The notes: generated by a model not told the origin, from the sequence alone. 64,000 bases of DNA from Isoetes taiwanensis (GCA_021234155.1 JAJEKV010000026.1:4777183-4841182), one strand, 5' to 3'; shown: positions 24,101 through 37,012, numbered from the stretch's first letter. Translations and numbers: made by a program.

Positions 24101-25850
24101 TGACTTAGTGGCACTCCTTGTTATTCTTTTCTTTGCCACTCGGCGAACATCGAACTTAGTGGATCATTATACATAGAGATTAACTCGACTAGTTTCTTCT
24201 TTGAATCTCTTCTTGGGTGTCACCTCATACTGCTTTCCGGTCTTGTTGGTTTTCACTTCTTCTGGCTTTGGTTTTCCTTCTGGCGGTTTTTCTACTTCTT
24301 ACGTTTGTTTCTTCCTTGATTCTTCTTCATAGAACACAGTGGCAGGTTCCTTGAAACCAAGTTCATCAAAATTAACGGAGGAACCTCAACATCCATGACG
24401 GATGCAATGCAATGCATGCCTTCCAGCCACAACAACTGGGGAAACATATTACATGGTAAATATGACCACATGAATTAAGCAACATGCGATTCATAGTCTT
24501 AAAGCGAGGCCACAACCCTCACATGGTTGCCTTTGGACATTGGAAATTATAGAAGTTCCCATTTCGATTTTGGGAGACTCTTCTTGGATTTCTCGTTTTG
24601 ATGCAGTGAGCCACGCTTGCACTTGACATGCGAACTTCATGTTAGTTTCATAATTATCAATGCTCCGAGGAATTGAGAATAGAAATTTCTTTCTTTGGAT
24701 TCTTTAGAGCACGGAAGTGTTCACCTTCGACATCTGCTTGTCTAAGAAAGCGGAGGCTTACTCGTACAGCTCTTGTATTGCGGCTTCTTCATCATGACCG
24801 TCGGTACTTGATTCCATCTCGTCTTCCTCTTCTCCTTTATCTTCGTCTTCTAGATCCTTGAAGTTTGCATTGGAGTTTAACGTGGAACCTTCCATTCTCA
24901 ACGGTCATTTGTTTTACTGCACCAATTCCTTCTTCTTTGTCCTCATACATATGGAAAGTGACGATGTGATTAGGTCGCGGTGGTGTTCTTCCACCAAAGC
25001 ATTCACATGTTCTTTGTTCGGTGAGCTTGGCCAATCTACTGTAAGCATCTGGCTGCCGAAGACTTGCCCAGTGTATAAGCTTCGTCGGGATTACGCAATG
25101 CCTTTGCGATTGTATGTGACCAGACAAAAGCCCTTGCAAAAAGGGTTCTCAATTCATTATTTAGGCGGTTTAGATAAACTCTCTCTATCAAATCGAGAGG
25201 TGTTGTCTTGAGCTGGGGCAATTAACTTGATGTGTATCTTAGCAGGTTTTGGGCATAAGTTTTTCAGGACACGCAAAAATCGACGCGAAACATCGCCCAT
25301 TTGATACTTCTTGATTCTTTCCCTCCATCCGAAAGTTTAGATTCTTTGCAAACTCAATGGGTGTTCTTGCAAAAAGTAACTCTATAATAGGAGTTCTTAG
25401 CTTGGTCCAACAAAAATTTAGAAATCACGAGGGGCTTGTACCTCGCTTAGGAATTAGTTTTTGGTCGCCATGCTTCAAGGCTGCGGAGTCGGATAAAAAG
25501 CGAGTTTTTCTAAACTCAAAACATGAATTATCTCCAAATTCATTGAAGATACTAGCGATGGGTGGACGATTCGGAAATCATTAATTCCGACAACGAGGGA
25601 GAATTAATCAACGATTCATCATGGATTCGACCTTTCTTCTTGAAAGTTAATGAAAACTCTGGTGAGGTGGCCTTCTCCGTGATCCAGCGCCCTTCAACAT
25701 GGTGACGGCTCGTCAAGGATTCTTTGCCGAATCCGCGAGTCGCTTTCGTGTAAAAAAGCGAAAATGAAGTGCTAAAAGGCGCTTGTGGTGAGGAAGAAAT
25801 GGCACATATCAAGCATAAACACACCCTTTACCATACTTTCACATACACGA
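24101..25850 (-). other. Possible minus-strand coding remnant, retroelement-like
   Basis: Read on the minus strand, successive frames give protein-like pieces: RLNNELRTLFARAFVWSHTI, then AKALRNPDEAYTLGK, then SQMLTVDWPSSPNKEHVNAL, a Glu/Asp-rich stretch around 24800-24850, and a Lys/Glu-rich tail near 24250-24350. The order and charge pattern could fit a gag-like or structural protein of a retroelement. No zinc knuckle or enzyme motif is visible and I cannot name it. It is broken by several frame changes. Confidence 0.3.
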
Positions 25851-28200
25851 AAGAAGCCCTATTAGAAGGAGAAAAAGCCTACGAATGAATTGGACATTCC
25901 AAAGAGAAGCTAATCATGTATAAAATCTGCATGTCTATGGCTTGGCTATGGGCCTACGATGACGATGTCAACCGAGTGATGCCTCGACCTTGATTCGAAC
26001 AGCATAAGGCCGGGGTAGAGTGGGGAGAGAATGTGAATCTTCTAGATTTTATACTCTTCAAGCTCTATCAATCCCTTTTTTCTTTTGTTGCATATGAGTC
26101 AATACTCCTTGCGATCCCTGTAAGGCCTGCGATGCTCTAGATCCTAGACGAGTAGCTCAGGTATACAATCTCCTCATTTCTTCTAAAGCTATGAGGATGC
26201 AGAGAAAAGCTTGCGATGTGTTCAAGATATTTGTGCAAACAAAAGCAATGGTGAGGTTTTTATTTTTATTTTTCTTTCATTTTTATGGTTTTCATCAAAA
26301 GTCAAGATGGAATCCTCAAAACATGTGGAAATGTTTATATACAGGTTTTAAATATGGGAATCGTAGGAATGTGAAATTGTATGTGTTATATGTGATATGT
26401 GCATATATATTTAAGCTTTATTGTTTTTGCAATGTGTTTAAGACATTTGTGCTCTCCCATGTTCTATGGAGGAAGATTCCCCTGCATCTTTGGCTAGAAC
26501 CATCTCCTTTACGCCTACCTCTGATTCTCGAATTTGGAGCTATGGAATTAATGAAAGGTAGCTGTAAAACAGATAGTGGATACATAGTGGTGTGAACAAT
26601 TTATATTTAAAAGTCTCACAAGCAATAGTAGCTTCAATACTTTCAAAATCAATACTAAATAAGTAAAAGACATAATAATTTCACATGTTTGTCTTGTTCT
26701 AGTATGTTGCACTGCCAATTTTATAGCTGGAACTAGCTTTCCAACTATGGCGTGAAATTTACTAAGGGCGCCTTCATACTTGAAGAAGCAGGTTAAGACC
26801 ATGTCTACCATCTATCAAATCTCAAGAAAAAAAACATGACTCTTAGGTACCAAAAACAACACTTTCAAATAACAGTAACAAAACCAGTAATACAAAAGAT
26901 CAATTGATAAAGAAATTTTTCCATATTAGCTGCGCTTAAATCAAGGAACTACTCCTTGGATATAGTGCATATATACAGTTCAATTTTCATATATCAAATG
27001 GTATATGAAGTACAAGTCTAAATGTCTAACACCTTGGTATGTTGAAGCTTACAACATGATCTTTATTCAAAGCTTCATAATAAAATTGCAGCGTATCTGC
27101 CATCCGTTAAGGAACCTACATCTACAATTGGATGAACAAGTGAGCAAGAATTAAGTTATAAAACCTCGTCTATTAAGCAGGCAGAATCAACACAGATGAG
27201 AATAGATGTATTAAGCTAACATGTTATTCTACTTCAAACTGTGTACAATATATACCATTTCTTTTTACAACAAGAAGAATCACTGGACATGGTGCATTGA
27301 TGCTAAACGCGTGTTAGTACTTCTACAGTGGTTTGCCATTTCTGTCTCTGCATATAAAACCACAAATTATATTGTATTAGAGTGCCATATCAGGTACAAG
27401 TAAATATTGGCTAGAATGAGTTGATATCAGATTGGAATACCAAGTGTTATGAAATAGAATTTTGCGAAAATTGTATATATTAGGGTTAATCCAAATAGCC
27501 TGGATTATGGCTTTACATAGTGTGTGAAGAGATGTGAATGGCATCTCTTCATGAATGGACACATTCCACATCATCATGTCCTTTGGCATGGATCGATGAT
27601 GTGTACAAGCAAAATGTCATTTGTGTTTGTTCAGGGAGATTAATCTCTTATTCATCTCTGTTAATACCAAAATCAATAGCTGAATCTATCTTCAGACCAT
27701 ATTACGCGGTTCATGAAAAGTGTCTTCAAACCATATTATTGTAGTTCATCAAAAGTGTCTTCAGACAATAAAAATGGAGTTCATCAAAAGCCTTGTACGT
27801 TTCTACATGTGCTTCCAATGAGGAGGTCTCTTTCAAGTCCCTCACGTCAAATCTGATTTTCTTTCATGTTCTTAACCAATGGCCCCTAACATGGCACAAT
27901 ATATTTTGATAAACAAGCTTACGCCCTCCAGTTGCATTTAATTAAAACACTCCAATGCTTCTTGGTCTAGTCTCACTTCAACATATCCTATAACAGAACC
28001 TCTTGATCTGCCAACTTCTTATAGACTTATTTTTTTCTCATCAATACACCCAAATTTGAATATATAGCAATTAGATTTCTACCAACAAAATAGTCTTTTA
28101 TCTAATATGAGAGAATATCTAGGAACATTGGATGAAGACAATTACAAGAAGAACTTAAAGAATATTCAGAACCAGAAACAGGGCATAGAGCATACATACC
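25851..28200. other. AT-rich region with isolated exon-like ORFs
   Basis: On the plus strand, 26112-26251 reads CDPCKACDALDPRRVAQVYN and continues open to KAM, followed at once by a GTGAGGT donor-like sequence. On the minus strand, 26548-26811 contains EGALSKFHAIVGKLVPAIKL. Neither matches a family I know. Between them there is no continuous coding sequence. Confidence 0.25.
27690..27793 (+). repeat. Short tandem repeat, about 37-base unit, three copies
   Basis: The block GTTCATSAAAAGTGTCTTCA with ACCATATTA/ACAATAAA spacer occurs three times, the last copy partial (GTTCATCAAAAGCC). Confidence 0.6.
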
Positions 28201-28202
28201 TT

Positions 28203-28592
28203 TGACATTTTTTTTATAACATATTCCAAGAGATCATTCTTGACGTCCTCCTGCGCATGGTTAGCATACATGACGATATTTTGGTAGGGGGAAACAGGCA
28301 AGGCAAAATCCTTAGCTTTACATTTTGGAGTTCTCATAGCTGAGGTTTGATCCATGCCAATCATGCCTTCTACCAGACTTGAATATGGCATAGGATTGAA
28401 GCCGATACCATGATTAGTGACAAAATAGCCGGAAGAGCTAGTGATTCTGATTACTTTGTTGATACCGGGATCTATATTTAATCCATCCGAGTGTCAATGG
28501 CAGAACAGACTATTTCATAGCTTCGTTTTCCAATTATCTCAAGTATTTTACTGACCATATTTGGGCTTCGAGAATCGACATATGCTCTAGGT
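28203..28592 (-). pseudogene. Exon-like fragment of an unidentified protein
   Basis: On the minus strand a pyrimidine-rich stretch ending TCTAG (a splice-acceptor pattern) leads into an open frame, ELKFRLPRAYVDSRSPNMVS and KILEIIGKRSYEIVCSAIDT. A one-frame shift follows, then GINKVIRITSSSGYFVTNHG and a run through to DLLEYVIKKMSK, ending at AAG followed by GTATGT, a perfect donor. The protein-like text on both sides of the shift and the splice signals argue for a real exon. The GYFVTNHGI words faintly recall 2-oxoglutarate dioxygenases, but the rest does not fit. I do not identify it. Confidence 0.4.
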
Positions 28593-28743
28593 AAGCGAAA
28601 TTTCAACTCACGAGAAATGCATGTGACTAGACATAAAAAGAAAAATATAAAAGTATCTTAGGCCTTGATCTCACGGTATCCATATTGGGGATGGATTTTT
28701 CCGCCAAAAAATATTGTAGCTTCACATTACTCTGGTTGAGACG

Positions 28744-29037
28744 AAGCAGAGTTGTAGCCAGAAAATCCAAAATACCGGATCAATAGGGAAGAAAAAAGAG
28801 AATTTAGGAAGGAGGGAGAGGGATGAAAGAAAGAAGTGCCACAAATTTTAGAATTTTCATAATTTTTTCTGTACTACCAGAAGCAGAGTTGTAACCAAGA
28901 AATCCAAACTACCAGATCAATAGGGAAGAAAAAAGAGAATTCAGGAAGGAGGGAGGGGGATGAAAGAAAGAAGTGTCAGAAATTTTATAATTTTTATAAT
29001 TTTCTCAGTTGTAGATAGAAAATTTTTATGATCTAAC
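28744..29037 (+). repeat. Tandem repeat, ~137-base unit, two copies plus a partial third
   Basis: GCAGAGTTGTARCCARGAAA begins copies at about 28746 and 28883; both continue through GGGAAGAAAAAAGAGAATTY and GATGAAAGAAAGAAGTG. A third start, CAGTTGTAGATAGAAAA, begins at about 29006 and is cut off by element B. Confidence 0.75.
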
Positions 29038-29042
29038 AGCTC
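29038..29042. other. Target-site duplication of element B, left copy
   Basis: AGCTC, identical to 38644-38648. A 5-bp duplication is the expected product of Ty3/gypsy integration. Confidence 0.9.
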
Positions 29043-30577
29043 TGTTGGCCGGGTCAACCTACCCCAAGCAGAAGCGAGTTCTTAGAGAACAATGGATGAC
29101 AAAATAATATCTGAATGGCAGCCAAAAATATAATTAGTTAATTACTTACGCCAACACCACCACAGCTAGGCTCATGAAACCGTTATACCCCTTAAGCCTA
29201 GCCGCGCAGCTTCCTTTTACTCCTTGCATTAATTATTATGTGAGTGCAAGGCTTCGTAATATTTATTATCCTTGATTTGTCTTAGCATCACATGGTCTTA
29301 GAGTAATGTTCTCCTTGTTATTTTAATTTTTATCTTTTTCTTTTATGTAATTGGGCAAACTTAATAGGGAAATCAAAAAAGTTTAACTTGTTAATAGGAC
29401 TTCTGAAATTGTTGGAAAAAGCGTGGGATTAGCGTGTAGTTAGTTTTCTCTCATAAAAAATTGATTTAGGGCAAAACACTTGCTTCAAAGGCGTGACCAT
29501 CGCATAGTGGAGCTCTTCTCTGGAATCGCTCAGGCTCATACGCAAGCATGTAGCTATGGCATGGTGGAGGTAGGCGACGGTACATTAGAATTGTCGGAAG
29601 ATGGAAGAAAAGGTAGAGGATCTAGCAAAGGGAAGGCCGAGGATAGCTTTATAAATCAAGGGTTTTGAAGCGGATGGCGATCACGGTCGAGGGTATGGGC
29701 TGCGAAACTTCTTGGTTTTGGCTATAGCAAGCTGTAGCTTTTGAGTAAATGCGGCGTTAGCGCGGGGATTGCACGGCCGCGGTGATGATTCTAGCTTCTA
29801 GGATTTTTGCTTTACTGGATTCACTCTTATTCTATCGGACCTCCACAAGCTGATTGATGCCTCTCATATAGCCTGACGGCTTCGATTACGATACGATTAG
29901 GGAAGGATGCAAGGCGGCTCTACACAGCGAGGGCAAATGAATAGGCAGTGAGGCAAAATCTTCGACATGCACCGGCGAGGTATATTGCAATCATTTTGTT
30001 TACCACGGGATCTGAGGATTTCTCTCAAGGTAATCCCTTGTTGGCCAGTTTCGAGAAAAAGCGAGCGAAATTTTACTTGGATTTCAACAAACGCCAAAAG
30101 CAGGGAATCATTCACTTTCACCGCAATTAACACTCTCATAATAATCAATAAAGAAGGCATCATGCACAAGCAATGGACCCGAGTCATACGGATGCTTTCG
30201 AAGCGGCGAAACTGCGAAACGAGGCACAAAAAGGTAGTTTTTCATTCCGTTGAATTTCTATACAATTCCAATAAAATCTGGACCTTTAAAAATACAATCT
30301 TTGCCCCTCCATGTGGAAAACTTCCTTTAGCTCAAGATTTTGACACCTCATCAATCCAAATATGGTCTCCTCAATCCAAAGCTGCTTTGTGCTTTCTCCT
30401 TACCACTAAAAGGTGAATTTCTAATGGTCTTCAATAATATAAGCATCACAATCTTCAAAATAACCTTGTAACTATGCACTTTGGTGGATTTTTGAGCCCT
30501 CCACGTCTTCATTGCGACTTCTTTTCTGCTTGTTTTGCACTCAAAATCAAAATTTACATTGTGTTGACCGCTCCACA
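29043..30577 (-). repeat. 3' LTR of element B
   Basis: About 1.54 kb, begins TGTTGGCCGGGTCAACC and ends GCTCCACA on the plus strand. It carries ORFs of up to 149 residues on either strand (for example 29967-30416 plus) that have no counterpart frame in the other LTR and are chance. Confidence 0.9.
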
Positions 30578-31514
30578 TTATCCCCGCACTTGTATTGGCG
30601 TCTTCGACGAACTTGCTTTCAAAAATCTGCTTTCCCGGTATGATAAAAGGTGGACTAGAACTTCTCATTTCTCTTAGCAAGGTAGCAACACCATTATTAG
30701 CAGGGATTAAAAACCTGCAGCCCTTTTCGGTGTTAGGAAAAACCACGGTAATAATGATGTCCACTATATCAACCTCATCCTACTTCGTTGCCTATTGTGA
30801 ACTGGCGGTATGGAGACAATGTGACAATACGAGAATGGAAAAACAATGGTAAAGAAAACAATGGTCATGGTTGGTAAGCCAACTAAAGCGGATGAACATG
30901 AAATGATGGAAAAGTAATGATGCTCTGCGTGAGAAAAATAGCGTTAGTAGAACATATGAAACGCTAATATGGGTGAAGGTGATTCGCGGCCTTTATGATT
31001 TAGCGAAATTGATATGGATGAATGAAAGAGTATGGTTTGACTAATTACGAAGAACAACCCGGATGAAGACATATGGAACCAAAATTAAAGTAAAAGCTGT
31101 TATTCTTTGCGATGGTAAAAGCTTACATAGGAGACTTTTAATGGATTGACATGGAGTGGATGAGTGTAATGTGAAATGAATTGACTAAAATGGAGACAAG
31201 CGAGGTGAACCTATATGGAAACATAAAGTTAGTAACAAATTCTTTTGCACGGATCTTGAAGTTGATTTGGCCCGTCTTTATGGATTGACCAAGAGGTGTA
31301 GAATGAAAAATGAGATGAATTTAGATGTCACGAACAGCGGATGAATAATAGAAAAAATCAGAAATTCTTTGTTTTATTTTTTATTTATTTTTTTCACTTT
31401 TTAATAAAATTTTGCCACTTATTATGCTATTATCCCCTTACTTGTATTCATAAGCTCGATGAATTACATTACATCAAGAAGTTTCTTGAAAGTCCTTGGT
31501 GCATAATAATATAT
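30578..31514 (-). other. 3' non-coding part of element B
   Basis: About 0.94 kb between the integrase C-terminus and the 3' LTR. No envelope-like or other domain is visible, no ORF is long. The purine-rich GTGCGGGGATAA directly before the LTR (30578-30590 on the plus strand as its complement) is the likely polypurine tract. Confidence 0.5.
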
Positions 31515-32640
31515 GGCTTAAAATGGGCACCATTAATTAAGCGTTGGGGCTTTCGTTCCCTGTAAATCTTACAGGACCACGAGGCAGATTAGGAAAAATT
31601 TTAAGGACTACATATGGTCTGCCCGTCATTCTCAACTTTCGGGTTTCTTCCAATGTTTTGAATCATATACTTGATACCAAATCATTTTCCACAAATTCTT
31701 TTATTTTTATTATGGGCATCATACCATGTTTTCACGTTGCCTTTGGAGTGCTTCTCTAGCCATGTATGCATGAAGGCGTGCTTCATCTAGCTTCTCTGAA
31801 AATTCTTGCAAGCGTGCCTTAAGACTACCATCTTCATCAAGCTTTCCCTTACGATACTTTTCGTAATGAAGTGGAATTTCTATTTCAATAGGTAAGATGG
31901 CCTCTTGGCCATACACTAACATGAAGGGGAGTAGATTTCGTGGTAACTTTGTAAGCTATTCTATAGGCCCATAATGCATCTAACAATCTCTTAATGTCAG
32001 TCCTATTAAGCGTTTTCACAAATCTTCGTCATTATATTACATAGAGAGTTTTATTGGTTCTTTCAACTTGGCCATTGGCTTAGGGATGATAGGGTGTACT
32101 CTTTCTATGGGCTATGGTAGCGTTGATCAAGGGTAAACCGCATCATTATTGATAAAGAAGTGTGAACCTCTATCACTAACCAACCTCTAAAGGTTTTGAC
32201 AACCTAAGTAATGATGTTTTCATATAAAGAAAGTTGCTACACTATGACTGCATTAGCATTTCTCAATGCTTTGCCTCAACCCATTTAGTATGCCATCCAG
32301 GTACACAATATATACTCACAACGGGTTTTGAAATTTGAAGGAGGATTAATGGGACCTACAAAATCTATCCCATTTTGAGTAATATGGAACTTCTCGGGTT
32401 GAGGCATAGAATCGTCCTAGTAGAGCCGACCCAATCTTTAATAAAGGTCACAATGTTTTACGGATTGTTACATCGTAATTTCAAACTAGGCCACCAATAC
32501 TTAGGCATTTAACACTTTCTTAGCGGTGACATCTGCGACAAAATGACCTCAGCCCGAGAATCATGGCAAGCTCTAATGACCTTTTGCACTTCATGAGGGA
32601 ATATGCATCTCTGTGAGGATATCATCTTTACCTACCTATC
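31515..32640 (-). pseudogene. Integrase remnant of element B
   Basis: Minus-strand order: GIDFVGPINPPS in the core (about 32345-32380); STPYHPKANGQVERTNKT, which holds the third acidic position region with E in QVER (about 32040-32110); ALWAYRIAYK; MLVYGQEAILPIEIEIPLHY (31922 downwards); and a C-terminal GPVRFTGNE-like segment near 31560 that fits the GPY/F module. The stretch from 31922 to 31719 is open for 67 residues. Frame breaks separate the blocks. Confidence 0.8.
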
Positions 32641-32879
32641 TGAGGTTCGGCCAGCAAAGTGAAAGGTTTACATTTTTGAAGATTAATCTTTTCCTTTCTA
32701 TGGCTCTCATATCATCTGAAATTCACCCGGTGGAAAGGAATTCGGCCACATCAACTTGTACCATTCGGGCTACTTAGAGTCACCATAAACAAAGTTAAGC
32801 ATCGGGCAAAGTCATCTTTTACCTTTATCGTTAGAATCACTCAATAATGTCGCGATAAATGGTGTGAGGTGCGTAATTT

Positions 32880-33488
32880 TCTGGTTTTACAATTATCTGA
32901 GAGTGAAACTCTTGCAACATGAGTAACCATCTAGTTATTCTTCGGATTACGCAAGGTTTTAAAATTAAATATCTCAATGCTTGGTGGTCAACAAAAATCA
33001 CAATTCTTTTCCCAATAAATGGTAAAACTTTATAATTGAATAAATCATGCCCAATCCCTTCCCTTTAGGTTGTTGAATAATTCTTTTCTGCATTAGACAG
33101 TGGCCGACTAGCATAATAAATTGGATGATCCTGCCCATCTTGTTGTGGTTGTGACAAAATACTTCCCTGTGCATATCACGAAGAGTCACCATGGACGCCA
33201 GAAATTCCTTTTCCCAATTAGGAAAACTAAGTATGGGTGGAGTTATTAGTGCTTCTTTTTAAACTTGTAAATGCTTTTGACATTCTTGTGTCCAGCGATG
33301 TCTTTCCCCTTTAAGTGCGGAGTTAATGGTAAAGCCTTATTAGCATAATATCTTATGAATCTTGATGATACCCTATATGCCCAAAGAAATGCTTGTAATT
33401 GCTTAATGTTAGTAGGTGGCTCAATTCGAAATAACTTTAGTCTTATCGGGGTCAATTGCAATACCTTGCCGAAATGATCCTGCAACAA
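32880..33488 (-). pseudogene. RT connection and RNase H remnant of element B
   Basis: ORF 33488-33246 contains IEPPTNIKQLQAFLWAYRVS and RFIRYYANKALPLTPHLKG, the thumb/connection region (PxxxKxLQxFLGxxxYYRRFI). Further along, about 32900-33005, FVDHQALRYLILKP and then RRITRWLLMLQEF mark the end of the RNase H domain (TDHxxLxYL...R..RW...L.EF). Confidence 0.75.
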
Positions 33489-33503
33489 CGTCCCATGGGT
33501 AAC

Positions 33504-34093
33504 TCAAACAAACATTTCATAGGGTTTAGAGATATACCATATTCGACATTTCATAAGCATGTCGAGTTTCTCCAGATGTTCTTGCACAGTACTAAAACGA
33601 GAAATCATCAAGAAACACTTCCATAAAGTCTGCGGGTAAATCTTTAAGTACGTAACCACCCTTTGGAAAGTGGGCGAGGGCATTACACAACCGAATGGCA
33701 TAACCTTATGCATGCTTAGCACCCCATTCGTGACAAATGTGGTTTCCCTATCTTCCTTGGCAGCCCTCACTGTGGTTGTACTTGGGCAGGTCAAAGAAAG
33801 AATAGTACTCATGGCGTAATGAGATCAATAGCGTTATCGTTGAAAGGAGCGAAGGAAACCCATCCCTTAATGGTGGCGGCATTTGGTACCTATAGTCCAC
33901 ACCCTTAATTTTTAGACTTCTTTGGAACTATAACTATTGGGGACAACCACTCACTAGTTTCCTTTGGTTCAATAAACTTAGCTTTAATTAGAATTATCGG
34001 CTCTTCCCTTACCACCTTTGAGTAATGAGGGTTCATCATGGGGTGGATTTGCCTTATAGCTTTTGTGTTAGCTTCAAGTACAATTCTATGCAC
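33504..34093 (-). pseudogene. Reverse transcriptase remnant of element B
   Basis: The first block (ORF 34093-33905) ends SEWLSPIVIVPKKSKN, the conserved SxWxSPxVxVxKK segment of gypsy RT fingers. The second (33812-33504) has KEDRETTFVTNGVLSMHKVM and PFGCVMPSPTFQRVV, matching the TxFxTxxGxxxxxxMPFGLxNAPxTFQR motif. The catalytic FLDD is intact at 33604-33615 but in a frame shifted relative to the flanking ORF. The part carrying FxDxxSGYxQ (33813-33904) is scrambled. Confidence 0.8.
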
Positions 34094-34639
34094 ACTTAAC
34101 TTCGAGGGTGATATACCTTCGGATCCTCATCGTCCATGCAAGAACATCCTTAAACTCCATGAGGAGATCCTTATATTCTTTATGTTCTTCCGCAAGATTA
34201 AGTTTTCCCAATCGCACCATCTTGGGTTCTCGAAGTACCTAAATTCAACTCATCATAAAGTGGGACGGGTTAGCATTTGTTGGACTTCCCTTGGATGCAC
34301 AATGGGAGGGTTTCTTTTAACTTGGGTTCTCCCTCCTCAAATTTTTGAGAAGTACTCAGGATATCTCTCCTCTTCTTCTTCCTTTATAGTTTCATTTACT
34401 TCTTCCCACATTTCGTAAAACATTTACACAATTCGTAATTTCCTCTGCCCGCCGAGGATGAAGTATCATCCCTCATTGTTAGTTTTCATAACCCTCTTGC
34501 TCTACATAAACGGTCTACTTCTATTTCCATTATTATTCACCGTTACTATCTACATCATCATCAGTATTATCAACATACATGTATCTTCAATTGAGGGAAC
34601 TAGTATCAACTATCATTGTCATCCCTTATTACCCGGATT

Positions 34640-35000
34640 GAACATGGACCCTTATCTTGATTAAATTATTCCCATCTCAATTTGCAAATGGCGTAGACCA
34701 ATCATGTTTAGGCGATTAGCATTAACCATAGCCTTCTAACAATAATGGATAAGTGCATGCACTGTTGGCATCTTTAAAATGACATAATCACAAAGAAATT
34801 CACCGACAATTTAAGGTTTTAATCGGTAACTAATCCCAAGGTGTTACCTTTTAGTTGATCGACCATCACTACTTATAAAACTTACGGGCATAGGCTCACG
34901 GCAAATCTAGTTTCCTCCACATACTCTCGAACTGTAATGTTCAGCAGGAGCCCCATCAATAGTGCAATTTAGGTATCCTTTCGCCCACTTATTTCCACAT
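34640..35000 (-). pseudogene. Protease remnant of element B
   Basis: Minus-strand frames read CTIDGAPAEHY (substrate-flap/active-site area of a gypsy aspartic protease), CREPMPVSFISSDGRSTK, and FLCDYVILKMPTVHALI. It lies between gag and RT. The catalytic D-S/T-G triad is not intact. Confidence 0.45.
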
Positions 35001-35501
35001 CGGACAAAGGTGAACTCATATGCAATTATAGGCCATGCGAGGAATTGACAACTACTTCTTTATGACTTTTAATGCGGCCAAGACACCTTCGACAACTAGG
35101 GCGATTTGCAATAATTGTTTGAATGTTAAGGAAGGACTTTTTATTTTCAAATCCTTGAAATATCATAAGGGTTGTTCTTCCTTTAAATTCAAAACTCGAT
35201 TATTGCTTCTTACGTTTACCCTTATCCGGGTATTTTTTCTTTATTAGACTTCGAAATCATTTAAAATTTCTTTAACTTCCATTGGATGGGGGAGTTGGTC
35301 AATATCTTCAAACAACCCGGTTCCTCAACCTGCTAACTTCATTATCCCTTCATTTGTCACATGTGCTTCATTTTCTTCGAGTCTTCTTGCCCCACGAGTC
35401 TCCATGACATAACTTGGGATATTAACCCCGTCCACATACACAGCTCGACTATCTACCACCACTTCCTTTCCCTTATTATTGAAGATGGTTCCCTCTTGCC
35501 T

Positions 35502-37012
35502 TTAATTTGTGAGGGACAATTTTTCTTGGCTATGTAGGCCTTGGGTTTTGGCGGATCCATATGGGTTGATATCCACTTGTCTCATAGGATTAGGACAATG
35601 AGGTGCTATATGACCTCTCTCCACATCATAACATTGGGGTGGAGGCCTCTTCCGCATAACTCTAGGACGATTTTGCCTTTCCTCCGTTGGTAGCATAGGT
35701 ACGTAGGATAAAGGGTTGTGCTTGATAAGTAGGGGTAGGGGTATTAGGGTTAGCTTCCATTCTCCAAAAATAGCATCTTTACGTAGGGTGATTAGTTTTA
35801 CCACGCTTTTACAAGGAATTGGTATGTTTGGGAGTGGGACACTTTCGAGATGGTAAATGGCCATAACCCTTGCGTTTCACACACCACATGTTAGTCCTCT
35901 CATTGTTTACTTGTTATTATTACTCACACCTCTTACCCAATTCAATTGCATCTCGTTCATTTTTATTAGTAAGAGTCTACCACCTTTCTAACTTTTTTAT
36001 CAACCCCTTCCTCTCTATGGTTGGCTTTTGTTATTTGGGGCACCACTCCCTAATGTGTGGCTAGCCTACTATAATCTATGGTACCCAGTCACTAGGCATT
36101 GACACCCCAACATTCCCAAGTGAGGGCTTGCTAAAGGGTTCTAGAGGGGTTCTTATTGAGGGCTACCCACCAACCTGAGGAAGGCATAATCAACTGGGAT
36201 TATAATGGCGGGCCATAGTTAGCTTGGCTTGTTCCGGCTAAACAATCTTGATGGCACTTTCTAAATCTGGCGGGGTTTGACCCTTGAGTGAAAAGCCCAA
36301 ATCCGGTGAAGTAACCCATTTTGTAAAGTATCTTACTTGATCCTCAAGCTGTGGGGGTGGGCTCTCTTTTATTACCAACCGTCTAAACCTCGTACACTTA
36401 GCTCTGCGGTTTCATTAAGTGACAAAGTAAATATGTTAGCTCATCATTTATTCTTTCTTGAAGGCCAATAGGCCTAAAGGCCTTAAAAATGCTTTTTCTA
36501 AGGTCATCCCAAGTCAAAAAAGGGTAATACTCCTAGAGGTTCTATACCATTCCATTGCCCCATCCTCTAAGAGTTTATCCAAAGCGACCCTAAGTCTTTT
36601 CGACATTACCATCTTCTTGATTGGCCTCACTAATGAGTCAGGAAATGATTGAATGTGAGGGAATCGGTATACTTTTAAAAGGTGAAAAGGTTGAATTTAT
36701 TTCATTTTAAGTTTTGAGATTTGCCGTAGGTTAAGATGCGTGAATAGTCAATCTCAAAATTCTTAGGTTCCCAACCATCCGGGGGTGAGTAGAGTGGTTC
36801 CTCCATGGTCCAGTCTCCCCAACCACTATTAGGTTGAATTTATAACTACGAGGATTATTTAAAAATAAGTACTTTGTGCTTAGTGATGGAGTAAATGTGG
36901 CCAATTTTCCATTCCACGCGAAGCCATTATGCATCCAACAAAGATTTAATAGAATTTTTATTTTATTTTTGTTGTTTTTATTCTCTTTTTTTTTTTTTCG
37001 AAAATATAACAA
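35502..37012 (-). pseudogene. gag remnant of element B
   Basis: On the minus strand, at about 36480-36600, shifted frames give LLEDGAMEWYR and TWDDLRKSIFKAF, the conserved capsid segment of plant gypsy gag. Further on, around 36290-36340, a frame reads YFTKWVTSPDLGFSLKGQTP. The ORF 35502-35864 carries a damaged CCHC knuckle, QCYDVERGHIAPHCP, in which the second Cys is missing. Charge and order agree with gag. At least four frame breaks. Confidence 0.7.

Noticed and set aside
28392-28480. 2-oxoglutarate dioxygenase N-terminus (GYFVTNHGI)
   Set aside because: Only these few residues resemble the family; the sequences on both sides do not.
29967-30416. 149-residue plus-strand ORF
   Set aside because: Lies wholly inside the 3' LTR of element B and is not kept open in the other LTR.
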